Shown: positions 28,716 through 36,574 of the stretch, piece by piece | Position numbering within the stretch: position 1 is the first letter of the stretch | Layout: each line of letters begins with the position of its first letter | NCBI GenBank assembly: GCA_032027165.1 | Contig: JAVSMO010000001.1 | Coordinates: 3,070,707-3,128,003 of the forward strand | DNA from: Denitratisoma sp. | GTDB taxonomy: Bacteria; Pseudomonadota; Gammaproteobacteria; Burkholderiales; Rhodocyclaceae | Length of the DNA: 57,297 nt | Direction: 5' to 3' | The notes under the pieces: generated by a model | What the model was told of the DNA's origin: nothing | Databases searched by the model: none | What the model saw: the letters and a program-made list of their open reading frames with translations, nothing else | Position numbers and translations under genes: made by a program

Positions 28716-28786
28716 AGGCAAAGGCCCTGCGCAAATAGTGGTCACTTTCGAGCACCATCGGGGCTAGAATCCACTATCGTCCCCTC

Positions 28787-30337
28787 TTGCCGTGTGTTCC
28801 CTTGAGCGATTCGGGTACCCGCCAGGACAGGCTTTCGCTGCAGCAGCAAATCGCCCTCCTGGTCTTTGACAACCTCTCCGAAGGCGTCGTCTTCACCGAC
28901 GCCGGCGGCAAGATCCTTGCGGTCAATGCCGGCTTCACGCGCATCACCGGCTACGCCGCCGACGAGGCGGTCGGGCGCAATCCCCGCCTTCTCCAGTCCG
29001 GCGTCCAGGAGCGCGGGTTCTACGAGGAGATGTGGCGCACCCTCGGAGCGACCGGCCGCTGGCGCGGCGAGATCGTCAACCGGCGCAAGTCGGGCGACCT
29101 GTATCCGGAACTGCTGTCGATCAGCGCCGTGCGCGGCGCCGACGGCGGGATCACCAACTACATCGGCGTCTTCACCGACCTGAGCGAGCGGCTGGCGCAG
29201 GAGCGCGCCATGCGCGAGATGCGCGAGCGGCTCGACCTCGCCCTCGACGCCGGCGGCGTCGGCACCTGGATCTGGGAGCCGGGCAGCGGCCGGCTGGAAT
29301 GCGATGCGCGCGCCGGCGAGCTCGTCGCGGAACCGGGGCGCGAACCCCCGCGCAGCTTCGATGCGCTGCTCGCCCGCCTGCCGCCGTATGAACGCCCGCG
29401 CGTCATGGATGCCTTCCTGCGCCCGGCGCGCCTGCAACAGGCTTTCCGCGCCGAGTTCGAGGTCATCCTGCCGGACGGCGGCGAGCGGCACCTGGTCGCG
29501 CGCGCCCGGCCGCATTGCAACGAGACGGACGGCGTCTGCCGCGTCTTCGGCGTCGTCTGGGACGTCACCGAACGCTACTTGCGCGAGCGCGAGATCCGCG
29601 AGCTCAACGCCACGCTGGAACGGCGCGTGCAGGAACGCACCGCCGAACTGGAGGCGGCCCTCGCCGAGCTGGAGTCGTTTTCCTATTCGGTCGCCCACGA
29701 CCTGCGCGCGCCGCTGCGCAGCCTGGACGGCTTCAGCCGGATCCTCATCGACGACTACGGCGAACGCCTCGACGAGACGGGCCGCGGCCACCTCCTGCGC
29801 ATCAGCGCCGCCAGCCGGCGGCTCGACCGCCTGATCGAGAACCTGCTGAAGCTGTCGCGCATCTCCCAGTCGCCCATGGAGCGCATCCCGGTGAACCTGA
29901 GCGGGATGGCGCGGGAAGTCGCTATCGCCCTGCAGACGGCGCAGCCCGGGCGGGCGGCGGATTTCGTCATCGAGCGCCGGCTGCGCGCCGTCGGCGACCC
30001 CGTGCTGCTGCGCGCGCTGCTGGAGAACCTGCTCGGCAATGCCTGGAAATACTCCTCACGCAAGGAGCGGGCGCGCATCGAGTTCGGCCTGCAGCGGTTC
30101 CCGGAGGGCGGGACCGCCTTTTTCGTGCGCGACAACGGCGACGGCTTCGACATGGCCGAAGCGGGCAAGCTGTTCGCGCCGTTCCAGCGCCTGCACGCCG
30201 CCGACGAGTTCGCCGGCACGGGCGTGGGGCTGGCCTCCGTCGCCCGCACCGTGGCGCGCCACGGCGGCCGCGTCTGGGCGGAGGCCGCGAAGGGCGCGGG
30301 CGCGACCTTTTTCTTCACGCTGCCCGATCAGGCGTGA
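28787..30337 (+). CDS. Soluble PAS-domain sensor histidine kinase, orphan
   Basis: The 516-residue kinase has no transmembrane segment. A PAS domain (LVFDNLSEGVVFTDAGGKILAVN, ITGYAADEAVGRNPRLLQSG) with its PAC is followed by a second PAS-like region (residues about 150-270). A coiled coil comes next (LNATLERRVQERTAELEAAL), then the H-box FSYSVAHDLRAPLRSLDGF, N-box LLGNAWKYSS, G1 DNGDGFDM and G2 GTGVGLASV. The H-box style is that of phytochrome-like kinases. No regulator gene adjoins it. The start is uncertain: TTG 28787 or TTG 28802, neither with a clear ribosome site. Confidence 0.87.
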   Translation: MPCVPLSDSGTRQDRLSLQQQIALLVFDNLSEGVVFTDAGGKILAVNAGFTRITGYAADEAVGRNPRLLQSGVQERGFYEEMWRTLGATGRWRGEIVNRRKSGDLYPELLSISAVRGADGGITNYIGVFTDLSERLAQERAMREMRERLDLALDAGGVGTWIWEPGSGRLECDARAGELVAEPGREPPRSFDALLARLPPYERPRVMDAFLRPARLQQAFRAEFEVILPDGGERHLVARARPHCNETDGVCRVFGVVWDVTERYLREREIRELNATLERRVQERTAELEAALAELESFSYSVAHDLRAPLRSLDGFSRILIDDYGERLDETGRGHLLRISAASRRLDRLIENLLKLSRISQSPMERIPVNLSGMAREVAIALQTAQPGRAADFVIERRLRAVGDPVLLRALLENLLGNAWKYSSRKERARIEFGLQRFPEGGTAFFVRDNGDGFDMAEAGKLFAPFQRLHAADEFAGTGVGLASVARTVARHGGRVWAEAAKGAGATFFFTLPDQA

Positions 30338-30341
30338 GCGG

Positions 30342-30368
30342 GCCGCCGCGTCGCGGCGGCTGACTTTT
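30342..30368 (+). terminator. Hairpin with TGACTTTT tail after the PAS kinase
   Basis: Nine-base arms GCCGCCGCG / CGCGGCGGC (30342-30360) are followed by TGACTTTTCC. The tail is a one-mismatch copy of the dispersed 11-mer (GCTGACTTTT). The same hairpin-plus-tail design occurs at 24717-24737 and 25441-25461. Confidence 0.55.
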
Positions 30369-30410
30369 CCATTCACGGCAAGGCGGCGCGCCGATTCCCC
30401 GCCGTGCCGT

Positions 30411-30653
30411 TCACTGCGGACGCTCGTGCAGCATTACGTTCAGGGCATCGATGATCGCTGCCCAGTCGGAATCCTCGAGCATCCCTTCGCGCAGGAAGGC
30501 CGCCTGGCCGCGATTCCAGAAGGGCGCTTCGTGCAGTGGCATGTCGGCGGGCAGCGGGCCGTGGGCCGCGACGAAGCCGTCGATGCCCGAACGATTGGCG
30601 GGGAGGCCGAGTTGGGCGAACAGGCAGGCGATGTCGTGCGTCTGGGTATGCAT
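30411..30653 (-). CDS. DUF2789-family small protein
   Basis: The 80-residue cytoplasmic protein matches what I recall of DUF2789: a start with LFAQLGLP, then ADMPLHEAPFWNRGQAAFLRE and EDSDWAAIIDALN. No function is known. It is downstream of fumC on the same strand (29-base gap) and probably co-transcribed. Confidence 0.75.
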   Translation of the reverse strand: MHTQTHDIACLFAQLGLPANRSGIDGFVAAHGPLPADMPLHEAPFWNRGQAAFLREGMLEDSDWAAIIDALNVMLHERPQ

Positions 30654-30682
30654 AGGCTGTCTCCCGTTACCGTTTGCCTTGG

Positions 30683-32065
30683 TTATTCGCCGCCTGCGCC
30701 AAGCATGTGCTCCGGCCGCAGCCAGCGATCGAGATTTTCCGGTCCGGCATAGCCCAGGGCGAGGGCGGCTTCCTTCAGCGAGCAGCCTTTGCGTTGGGCC
30801 AGCTGGGCGACCTCGGTTGCCCGCTCGTAGCCGATATGCGGGGTCAGGGCCGTCACCAGCATGAGGCTCCGCTCCAGCCCTGCGGCGATGCGGTCCCGGT
30901 GCGGCTCGATGCCGGCCACGCAGTGGACCGCGAAGCTGGCCATGCCGTCCGCCAGCAGGCGCACGCTTTGCAGGAAGTTGTGGGCGATGAGCGGCTTGCA
31001 GGCATTGAGCTCGAAGTTTCCCGAAGCGCCGCCGAGGGTGATGGCGGCGTCGTTGCCGATGACCTGGCAGCAGGCCATGTAGAGGGCCTCGCTCTGGGTC
31101 GGATTCACCTTGCCGGGCATGATCGAGCTGCCCGGCTCGTTTTCGGGAAGGGCGATCTCGCCGAGCCCGCAGCGCGGGCCGGAGGCGAGCCAGCGGATGT
31201 CGTTGGCGATTTTCATGAGCGCAGTCGCCAGGGTCTTCAGGGCGCCATGGGCCGACACCAGGGCATCGTGCGCGGCGATGGCGGCGAACTTGTTGCCGGC
31301 GCTCGCGAAGCGCGGGCCGAGGCGTTCGGAGAGTTCCGCCGCGACGCGGGCGCCGAACTCGGGGTGCGTGTTGAGGCCGGTGCCCACCGCGGTGCCGCCG
31401 ATGGCCAGTTGCAGCAGCGCGGGCAGGCTCGCCGTAATGGCCCCCTCGGCGTGATCGAGTTGCGCCACGTAGCCGGAGAATTCCTGGCCGAGGGTCAGGG
31501 GCACGGCATCCTGCAGATGCGTGCGCCCCGTCTTGACGATGTCGGCGAAGGCATCGGCCTTGCCGGCCAGGGCGCCGCGCAGCTGGCGCAAGCCGGACAA
31601 CAGGCGCTGGCCGATGCCCAGCACTGCGGCGACGTGCATGGCGGTCGGGATGACGTCGTTCGAGGACTGGCCGAGATTGACTTCGTCGTTGGGATGGACG
31701 CGCCGCCCGGCGCCGCCGAGGCGTTCCGTCGCCAGGCTGGCGAGCACCTCGTTCATGTTCATGTTGGTCTGCGTGCCCGAGCCGGTCTGCCAGACGGCGA
31801 GGGGGAACTCGTCCGGATGCCGGCCGGCCAGCACCTCGTCAGCGGCCTGCGCGATGGCCTGCCCCACGTCGGGCGGCAGGCGGCCGAGGCCGGCATTCAC
31901 CCTGGCGCAGGCCCGCTTCACCTCGGCCAGCGCGAGGATCAGCTCCACGGGCATGCGTTCGCTGGAGATGCGGAAGTGCTGCAGCGCGCGCTGGGTCTGC
32001 GCACCCCAGCGCCGTTCGTCCGCCACCTCGATGCTGCCCATGCTGTCGTGTTCGCGTCGGCTCAT
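30683..32065 (-). CDS. fumC: Class II fumarate hydratase
   Basis: The 460-residue enzyme is predicted to interconvert fumarate and malate in the TCA cycle, without an iron-sulfur cluster. Family signatures are visible: [44 protein letters not shown] and the catalytic loop [15 protein letters not shown]. Length is typical. It sits between the DUF3460 gene (18 bases upstream) and the DUF2789 gene on the same strand. Confidence 0.94.
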   Translation of the reverse strand: MSRREHDSMGSIEVADERRWGAQTQRALQHFRISSERMPVELILALAEVKRACARVNAGLGRLPPDVGQAIAQAADEVLAGRHPDEFPLAVWQTGSGTQTNMNMNEVLASLATERLGGAGRRVHPNDEVNLGQSSNDVIPTAMHVAAVLGIGQRLLSGLRQLRGALAGKADAFADIVKTGRTHLQDAVPLTLGQEFSGYVAQLDHAEGAITASLPALLQLAIGGTAVGTGLNTHPEFGARVAAELSERLGPRFASAGNKFAAIAAHDALVSAHGALKTLATALMKIANDIRWLASGPRCGLGEIALPENEPGSSIMPGKVNPTQSEALYMACCQVIGNDAAITLGGASGNFELNACKPLIAHNFLQSVRLLADGMASFAVHCVAGIEPHRDRIAAGLERSLMLVTALTPHIGYERATEVAQLAQRKGCSLKEAALALGYAGPENLDRWLRPEHMLGAGGE

Positions 32066-32083
32066 GGGATGTCGCCATTCCGG

Positions 32084-32293
32084 TCAGTGATGATCCTTCC
32101 GAATGGCGACATTATGGAACCCGTAGCCGTCGTCGGGGACGGAATCCTTTCGGGCTTCCTCGAGCGCCTGGAAATCCACCCGGTGATCCCAGTAGATGTT
32201 CCAGCCGAGCTTCTGGTCCCTGACGACCTCCGGATGCTCGGCCAGATAACCATCGATGAAGTGCGTGAATTCGGAAACGTAGTGCCTGTCCAT
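32084..32293 (-). CDS. DUF3460-family small protein
   Basis: The 69-residue protein (DRHYVSEFTHFIDGYLAEHP, then LGWNIYWDHRVD) fits the betaproteobacterial DUF3460 family of short cytoplasmic proteins with a D/H-rich core. I chose ATG 32293 because the family is about 60-70 residues long and longer readings add only GC-shadow sequence. It is first in the run DUF3460-fumC-DUF2789. Confidence 0.72.
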   Translation of the reverse strand: MDRHYVSEFTHFIDGYLAEHPEVVRDQKLGWNIYWDHRVDFQALEEARKDSVPDDGYGFHNVAIRKDHH

Positions 32294-32396
32294 GCGTCGC
32301 CTCGCTTTCCCGGATGTCCGGAATGCACTGCATGAGCGTTCGACCCGCCGGCCCGCGAGGAGTTCGGGCGCGCGGGCGATGACGCCGTACCGGGGC

Positions 32397-32407
32397 GACT
32401 GACTTTT
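32397..32407 (+). repeat. Dispersed 11-mer GACTGACTTTT, intergenic exact copy
   Basis: It lies in the 140-base gap between the DUF3460 gene and the alpha/beta hydrolase stop, in the extended form GACTGACTTTTGCC (32397-32410), identical over 14 bases to the copy at 25451. The rest of the gap shows no gene. Confidence 0.72.
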
Positions 32408-32433
32408 GCCGTCCGCGGCGTCGTCGCGCCGCG

Positions 32434-33327
32434 CTACCCTTTCGCGTTGCCGAGAAAGCACGCCACTTCATGGATCACCGCCGCGTCGTAGAGCGCGCCG
32501 CGGTGGCCGAGGCCCTGCGTGGCGACGAGGCGCGCGCCGGGCCAGTGGCGGGCGTAGCGCTCGCCGTCGCGGAAGGGATTGTCGCGGTCGTCGACGTCGT
32601 GCACGACCAGCGCCGGCTGCGAGAGCTTCGGCGCGGTCGCCTCCACCTCGAAGTCGCTCCAGCGGATGCCGAAGCGCCGTTCGATCTGCGCCTGCATCAG
32701 CGCGCGCACGCCCTCGGGAAGGCGCAACAGCTTGGCGAAGCGGTGCGAGTACTCTGTGAGGCTCGCCGGCGGCGCCAGCAGCACGGCCTTCCTTACCTGG
32801 GCCCCCTGCGCCATCACGTAGCCGGTCACCGCGCCGCCGAGCGAGTGGCCGATGATCGCCTCGACCGGGCCGAGGTGGCGCAGCATGGCGTCGAGCGCGG
32901 CGGCCATGTGCACCAGCGAGGATTCGTGCCCGCCGGTCATGCCGTGGCCGGGCGCGTCGAAGGCCACCACCGAGTAGCCGCGTTCCAGCAGCGGCGCGAC
33001 GAAGCTGCGCAGCTGCGCCGCGCGCCCGCCCCAGCCGTGCACCAGCACCACGGCGGGATCTTCCTTGCGGCCCCAGCGCCAGCCGACGAGGCGGCCGGTC
33101 GGCATCGGCACGGTGAGCAGCGAGGCTTCCTCCAGTGCCTCGAGCTCGGCGCGGCGGAAGCCGTGGCGCGGCGGCGTGAGGAACAGGCGGCGGGCGCGGT
33201 CGCCGGCCTTGCGCGGCGCAAGGGGTGCGAGCACACGGAAGGCGAGGCGGTGGCGGGTGAGGCCAATAAAGAAACGAACGGTCGTGCTTAATTTTGGGCC
33301 AAAAAAAAGCGGCAGATGCATTTCCAT
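32434..33327 (-). CDS. Alpha/beta hydrolase
   Basis: The 297-residue serine hydrolase has the oxyanion-region VLVHGWGGRAAQ, the nucleophile elbow IGHSLGGAV (Ser near residue 148), an acidic stretch DVDDRDNPF and a C-terminal GLGHRG with the catalytic His. The N-terminus carries a weakly hydrophobic segment. The ATG at 33327 is 5 bases after the tetR stop, so the two genes form an operon. A 17-base copy of the presumed TetR operator lies inside codons 14-19. Confidence 0.88.
   Translation of the reverse strand: MEMHLPLFFGPKLSTTVRFFIGLTRHRLAFRVLAPLAPRKAGDRARRLFLTPPRHGFRRAELEALEEASLLTVPMPTGRLVGWRWGRKEDPAVVLVHGWGGRAAQLRSFVAPLLERGYSVVAFDAPGHGMTGGHESSLVHMAAALDAMLRHLGPVEAIIGHSLGGAVTGYVMAQGAQVRKAVLLAPPASLTEYSHRFAKLLRLPEGVRALMQAQIERRFGIRWSDFEVEATAPKLSQPALVVHDVDDRDNPFRDGERYARHWPGARLVATQGLGHRGALYDAAVIHEVACFLGNAKG
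33272..33288 (-). promoter_or_regulatory. 17-bp copy of the TetR operator-like sequence inside the hydrolase gene
   Basis: On the minus strand it reads AGCACGACCGTTCGTTT, identical to 33947-33963 on the plus strand. The core ACGACCGTTCGT is near-palindromic, as expected for a TetR dimer. It encodes S-T-T-V-R-F of the hydrolase. Confidence 0.6.
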
Positions 33328-33332
33328 GATCG

Positions 33333-33935
33333 CTACTCCTTTCCTTGCGGTGAGTAATCGCGCACCAGGCGCTCGAAGGCGTCGAGGGCGCGGCGGTTGG
33401 CATCCCGGTCCTTGAACAGGCGCTTGCTCTGCATGTTGGCCAGGGTGAGGCCGGTGAATTCGAAGACGAACTGGTCGATGTCGGTATCGGGCCGCAGCTC
33501 GCCGGCCTCGATGGCCATGCGCACGGCGTTGGCGAGCAGGCGGTGGCCGTCGGCGAGGCCGGCCTCGACGGCGTCGCGCACCGGGCCGGGCTGGTCGTCG
33601 AACTCGTTGGCGGCGGCGTTCATCGGGCAGCCGCCGGGCAGGCGCGCGCGTTCGGTCCAGTCGAGCCAGTTGGTGAAGATGGCGCGCAGGCGGGCGATGC
33701 CGCGTGGCGCCTTCAGGGCGGGGCGCACGACGATGTCGACGAAACGTTGCTGGCTTTCGCGCATGACGGCGATCTGCAGCTCCTCCTTCGAGCCGAAATG
33801 CGCAAACACGCCGCTTTTCGACATGCCGGCCTTGTCGGCCAGCGCGCCGATGCTCAGGCCGCTGACGCCGATCTGGCTGCACAGCGCCAGGGCCTCGTCG
33901 AGGATCGCCTGCCGGGTTTCGTCACCTTTTCCCAT
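33333..33935 (-). CDS. TetR/AcrR-family repressor of the hydrolase operon
   Basis: The 200-residue protein has an N-terminal TetR helix-turn-helix (LSIGALADKAGMSKSGVFAHFGSKEEL) and a C-terminal domain with CPMNAAANEFDDQPG, typical of the AcrR/NemR-like group. I chose ATG 33935, because the in-frame ATG at 33971 would place the operator-like sequence inside the coding region. It probably represses itself and the downstream alpha/beta hydrolase. The ligand is unknown. Confidence 0.88.
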   Translation of the reverse strand: MGKGDETRQAILDEALALCSQIGVSGLSIGALADKAGMSKSGVFAHFGSKEELQIAVMRESQQRFVDIVVRPALKAPRGIARLRAIFTNWLDWTERARLPGGCPMNAAANEFDDQPGPVRDAVEAGLADGHRLLANAVRMAIEAGELRPDTDIDQFVFEFTGLTLANMQSKRLFKDRDANRRALDAFERLVRDYSPQGKE

Positions 33936-33946
33936 GACGGCTTTAT

Positions 33947-33963
33947 AGCACGACCGTTCGTTT
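33947..33963 (+). promoter_or_regulatory. Operator-like sequence upstream of tetR
   Basis: AGCACGACCGTTCGTTT lies 12-28 bases upstream of the tetR ATG, with a near-palindromic core ACGACCGTTCGT. It is exactly repeated in inverse orientation at 33272-33288. Confidence 0.65.
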
Positions 33964-33975
33964 TTTGTCAAGCCC

Positions 33976-34890
33976 TCATTCCGGCAGCCACTGGTCGCCT
34001 TCCGGGTTCCGGCCGAGTCGCTCGAAAAGCAGGTCGATCATGGTGCGCACCTTGGCGGCGAGCTGCCTGCGGCTGGGATAGACGACATTGATGCCGAGCG
34101 TGGCGATGTCCCAGCCGGGGAAGACGTCGACCAGGCGGCCGGCGCGGAGGTCCGCGCCGACAAGGAAGCTCGGCAGCAGCGAAAGTCCGCCGCCGGCCAG
34201 CGCCGACTGGCGCAGGGTCTCCGAACTGGTCGACATCAGGCGCGGCCGCACCGGTACTTCGAGCCTTTCCCGCTTGCGCGCGAAGGGCCAGCGGTCCCAC
34301 GGCGTCGGGTAGGCGAAGACCAGGCAGTCGTGGCCCTCCAGGTCGGCCGGTTTCGCCGGACGTCCGCGCTGCGCGAGGTAAGCCGGCGCCGCCACCACGC
34401 GCAGGGCGGAGCTGGCGAGCCGCCGCGCCACCAGGCGCGAGTCCATGGTCTGGGCGATGCGCACGGCGAGGTCCATCTCTTCCTCGACGAGGTCGACGAC
34501 GCGGTTGGCGAGGTCGAGCGTAACGCCGGCGGCGGGATGGCGCTGCAGGTAAACCGGGATGAGCGGCGCGAGGTGCAGGTTGCCGAACTCGATGGGCGCC
34601 GTCATGCGCAGGGTGCCGGCCGGCGTGGCGGTGGCGGCGGTGGCGAGGCCCTCGGCCTCGGCGATGCCCTGCAGCAGTTCGACGCAGCGCTCGTAATAGG
34701 CGCGGCCGGCCTCGGTCAGGCTGAGGCTGCGCGTGCTGCGGTTGAGCAGGCGGGCGCCGAGGCGACGTTCGAGGTGGCCGATGTGCTTGGTGGCCGCCGC
34801 TGCGGAGATGTCGAGCTTGCGCGCGGCGGCGGCGAAGCTGCCGCTCTCGGCGATGCGCACGAAGACCCGCATGCTCTCGAGTGTGTCCAT
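33976..34890 (-). CDS. LysR-family transcriptional regulator
   Basis: The 304-residue protein has an N-terminal LysR helix-turn-helix (MRVFVRIAESGSFAAAARKL, KHIGHLERRLGARLLNRSTR) and an effector-binding domain with GTLRMTAPIEFG and LSLLPSFLVG. The sequence resembles the large DsdC/CrgA-like group with LNRSTRSLSLTEAG. It is divergent from the small YdhR-like gene at 35010, the usual arrangement for a LysR regulator and its target. Confidence 0.9.
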   Translation of the reverse strand: MDTLESMRVFVRIAESGSFAAAARKLDISAAAATKHIGHLERRLGARLLNRSTRSLSLTEAGRAYYERCVELLQGIAEAEGLATAATATPAGTLRMTAPIEFGNLHLAPLIPVYLQRHPAAGVTLDLANRVVDLVEEEMDLAVRIAQTMDSRLVARRLASSALRVVAAPAYLAQRGRPAKPADLEGHDCLVFAYPTPWDRWPFARKRERLEVPVRPRLMSTSSETLRQSALAGGGLSLLPSFLVGADLRAGRLVDVFPGWDIATLGINVVYPSRRQLAAKVRTMIDLLFERLGRNPEGDQWLPE

Positions 34891-34973
34891 CCGATTCCTC
34901 CCGTTCCGGAAACGATCCATTCACGCCCGCCCGGCTGATCCGGCAGGCCGGTTTTTATATGCTTCTGTTCGCC

Positions 34974-34989
34974 GGTGCCATTCTGCACC
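34974..34989. promoter_or_regulatory. Inverted repeat between lysR and the YdhR-like gene
   Basis: GGTGC and GCACC flank CATTCT within the 119-base divergent gap, 20 bases before the YdhR-like ATG. It is a candidate LysR site, although the arms are short. Confidence 0.3.
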
Positions 34990-35009
34990 ATTCAAAAAGG
35001 AGATGAAAA

Positions 35010-35324
35010 ATGAGCGGCAATCCGCAACTGCTGTCGATCGACTTTCCCTATTCCGGCCCGTGGGGCGGCGAGATGAGCGCGGCCTTCGCCGGGCTGGCGC
35101 GCGACATCGCTGCGGAGTCCGGCCTGCTGTGGAAGGTGTGGACGGAAAACCGGGAGGCGGGCCGCGCCGGCGGCGTATACCTCTTTGCCGACGAGAATGC
35201 GCGGGAAGCCTACCTTGCCAAGCACACGGCGCGGCTGAAGTCCTTCGGCATCGAGGACATCGCCGTGCAGCGCTTCGAGGCGAACCCGCGGCTGTCGGCG
35301 ATCACCCGCGCCGTGGTGGCATAG
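35010..35324 (+). CDS. YdhR-like putative monooxygenase (ferredoxin-fold)
   Basis: The 104-residue protein resembles the YdhR/monooxygenase-like dimeric alpha-beta barrel family: LLSIDFPYSGPWG at the start, LLWKVWTENREAGRAGGVYLFADENAREAYL in the middle and FEANPRLSAITRA at the end. A strong ribosome site (AAAAAGGAG) precedes the ATG. It stands alone, divergent from lysR, and is followed by a strong hairpin. The substrate is unknown. Confidence 0.75.
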   Translation: MSGNPQLLSIDFPYSGPWGGEMSAAFAGLARDIAAESGLLWKVWTENREAGRAGGVYLFADENAREAYLAKHTARLKSFGIEDIAVQRFEANPRLSAITRAVVA

Positions 35325-35332
35325 GCAAAAGA

Positions 35333-35354
35333 AAGGGGCGCCGAAGCGCCCCTT
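35333..35354. terminator. Bidirectional hairpin terminator
   Basis: Nine-base arms AAGGGGCGC / GCGCCCCTT with loop CGAA are flanked by AAAAG on the left and CTT on the right. It sits between the convergent YdhR-like gene and the solute-binding protein gene and would end the long leftward operon. Confidence 0.8.
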
Positions 35355-35375
35355 CTTGCCGAAGGTGTTGAAGAC

Positions 35376-36545
35376 TCAGTTCGACAGGTAGTCGGTGACG
35401 GTCACCCACTTGCCGTTCTGGATCTGGCTGACGCGCGACTTCTGGTTGCCCAGATGCTGCGTCGCGGTGAACTTGTATTCCGGGCTGCCGAACATGTCGC
35501 GCGGGAAGGCCTCCTTCTCCAGTGCCTTGACGAAGCTGTCGGCGGTCAGGTTGGGGCCGGCGCGCTTGGCGGTCTGGTAGAACAGGTCGGCGATGACGTA
35601 GCCGTAGGCGGAGAACAGGCCGGGATCCTCCTTGAACTGCGCCTTGTAGGCGGCCGCCCAGTCGCGCACGTTCTTGGAGGCGTCGTCCGGGTAGGGCACG
35701 GCCACCTGGTGCATCGAGTAGAAGCCGTTCATGGCCGGGCCGCCCAGCTTGTGGATCAGGTCGGTGTAGGAGGCCGAGGTGCCGATGAAGTTCGGGTTCC
35801 AGCCCATCTTGCGGGCGGTGCCGATGGTGCCCAGCGTCTCGCGGATGATGGTGCCCATCACCACGGTGTCGCAGTTGGAGGCCTTCATCTTCGCCACCTG
35901 CGCGGAGAAGTCGGTGGCGCCGCGCTTGAAGGAGGTCTTCTCGGTGAAGGACTTGCCGATGTCCTTGAGGCCGTCTTCGGAACCGCGCAGCACTTCCAGG
36001 CCGAATTCGTCGTCCTGGTAGATGATGCAGTAGCTCTTCGAGCCGCGCTCGCTGGCCATCCACTTCACGCCGATGCGGATCTGGTCGTAGTAGGGGGCGG
36101 CGAAGGAGAACTTCAGCTTGTGCAGCGGCTCGTACATCTCGCGCGCGCCGGTGAGCGGGAAGACGTGCGGGATGTTCTTCTCGAAAAGGATCGGCATGCT
36201 GGCCATGGCCACCGCCGTGCCGATGGTGCCGGCCATGGCGAAGATCTTGTCCTGCTGCACCATCTTCTGCGCGGCGAGCAGGCCCTTCTTCGGATCGTAG
36301 CCGCTGTCCTCGACGACCAGCTTGATCTTGCGGCCGTGCACGCCGCCGGCGGCGTTGATCTCGTCGACCCGCATCTGCATGCCGTTGCGTGCCGGCTTGC
36401 TGAAGCCGGCCAGCGGGCCGGACAGGTCCTGGATCGAGCCGAGGACGATCTGGTCCTTGGTGACACCCTGCTGCTGGGCCTGGGCGGACCAGGCCAGGGT
36501 CGTGGCGGCGGCCAGGATGGCCACCTTGCTGACGATGTTTTTCAT
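35376..36545 (-). CDS. Liv-type ABC transporter periplasmic solute-binding protein
   Basis: The 389-residue protein has a signal peptide (KVAILAAATTLAWSAQA) and the leucine-binding-protein fold: VLGSIQDLSGPLAGFSKPARNGMQMRVDEINAAGG, then KLVVEDSGYDPKKGLLAAQKM. It is the capture subunit of the LivHMGF importer encoded upstream. In bacterial relatives next to acyl-CoA ligases the substrate is often an aromatic or aliphatic acid rather than an amino acid. That is context, not proof. It is the last gene of the leftward run, before a hairpin. Confidence 0.92.
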   Translation of the reverse strand: MKNIVSKVAILAAATTLAWSAQAQQQGVTKDQIVLGSIQDLSGPLAGFSKPARNGMQMRVDEINAAGGVHGRKIKLVVEDSGYDPKKGLLAAQKMVQQDKIFAMAGTIGTAVAMASMPILFEKNIPHVFPLTGAREMYEPLHKLKFSFAAPYYDQIRIGVKWMASERGSKSYCIIYQDDEFGLEVLRGSEDGLKDIGKSFTEKTSFKRGATDFSAQVAKMKASNCDTVVMGTIIRETLGTIGTARKMGWNPNFIGTSASYTDLIHKLGGPAMNGFYSMHQVAVPYPDDASKNVRDWAAAYKAQFKEDPGLFSAYGYVIADLFYQTAKRAGPNLTADSFVKALEKEAFPRDMFGSPEYKFTATQHLGNQKSRVSQIQNGKWVTVTDYLSN

Positions 36546-36574
36546 TTTCAAGTCTCCTCTCCTCTGGTTTGCAA

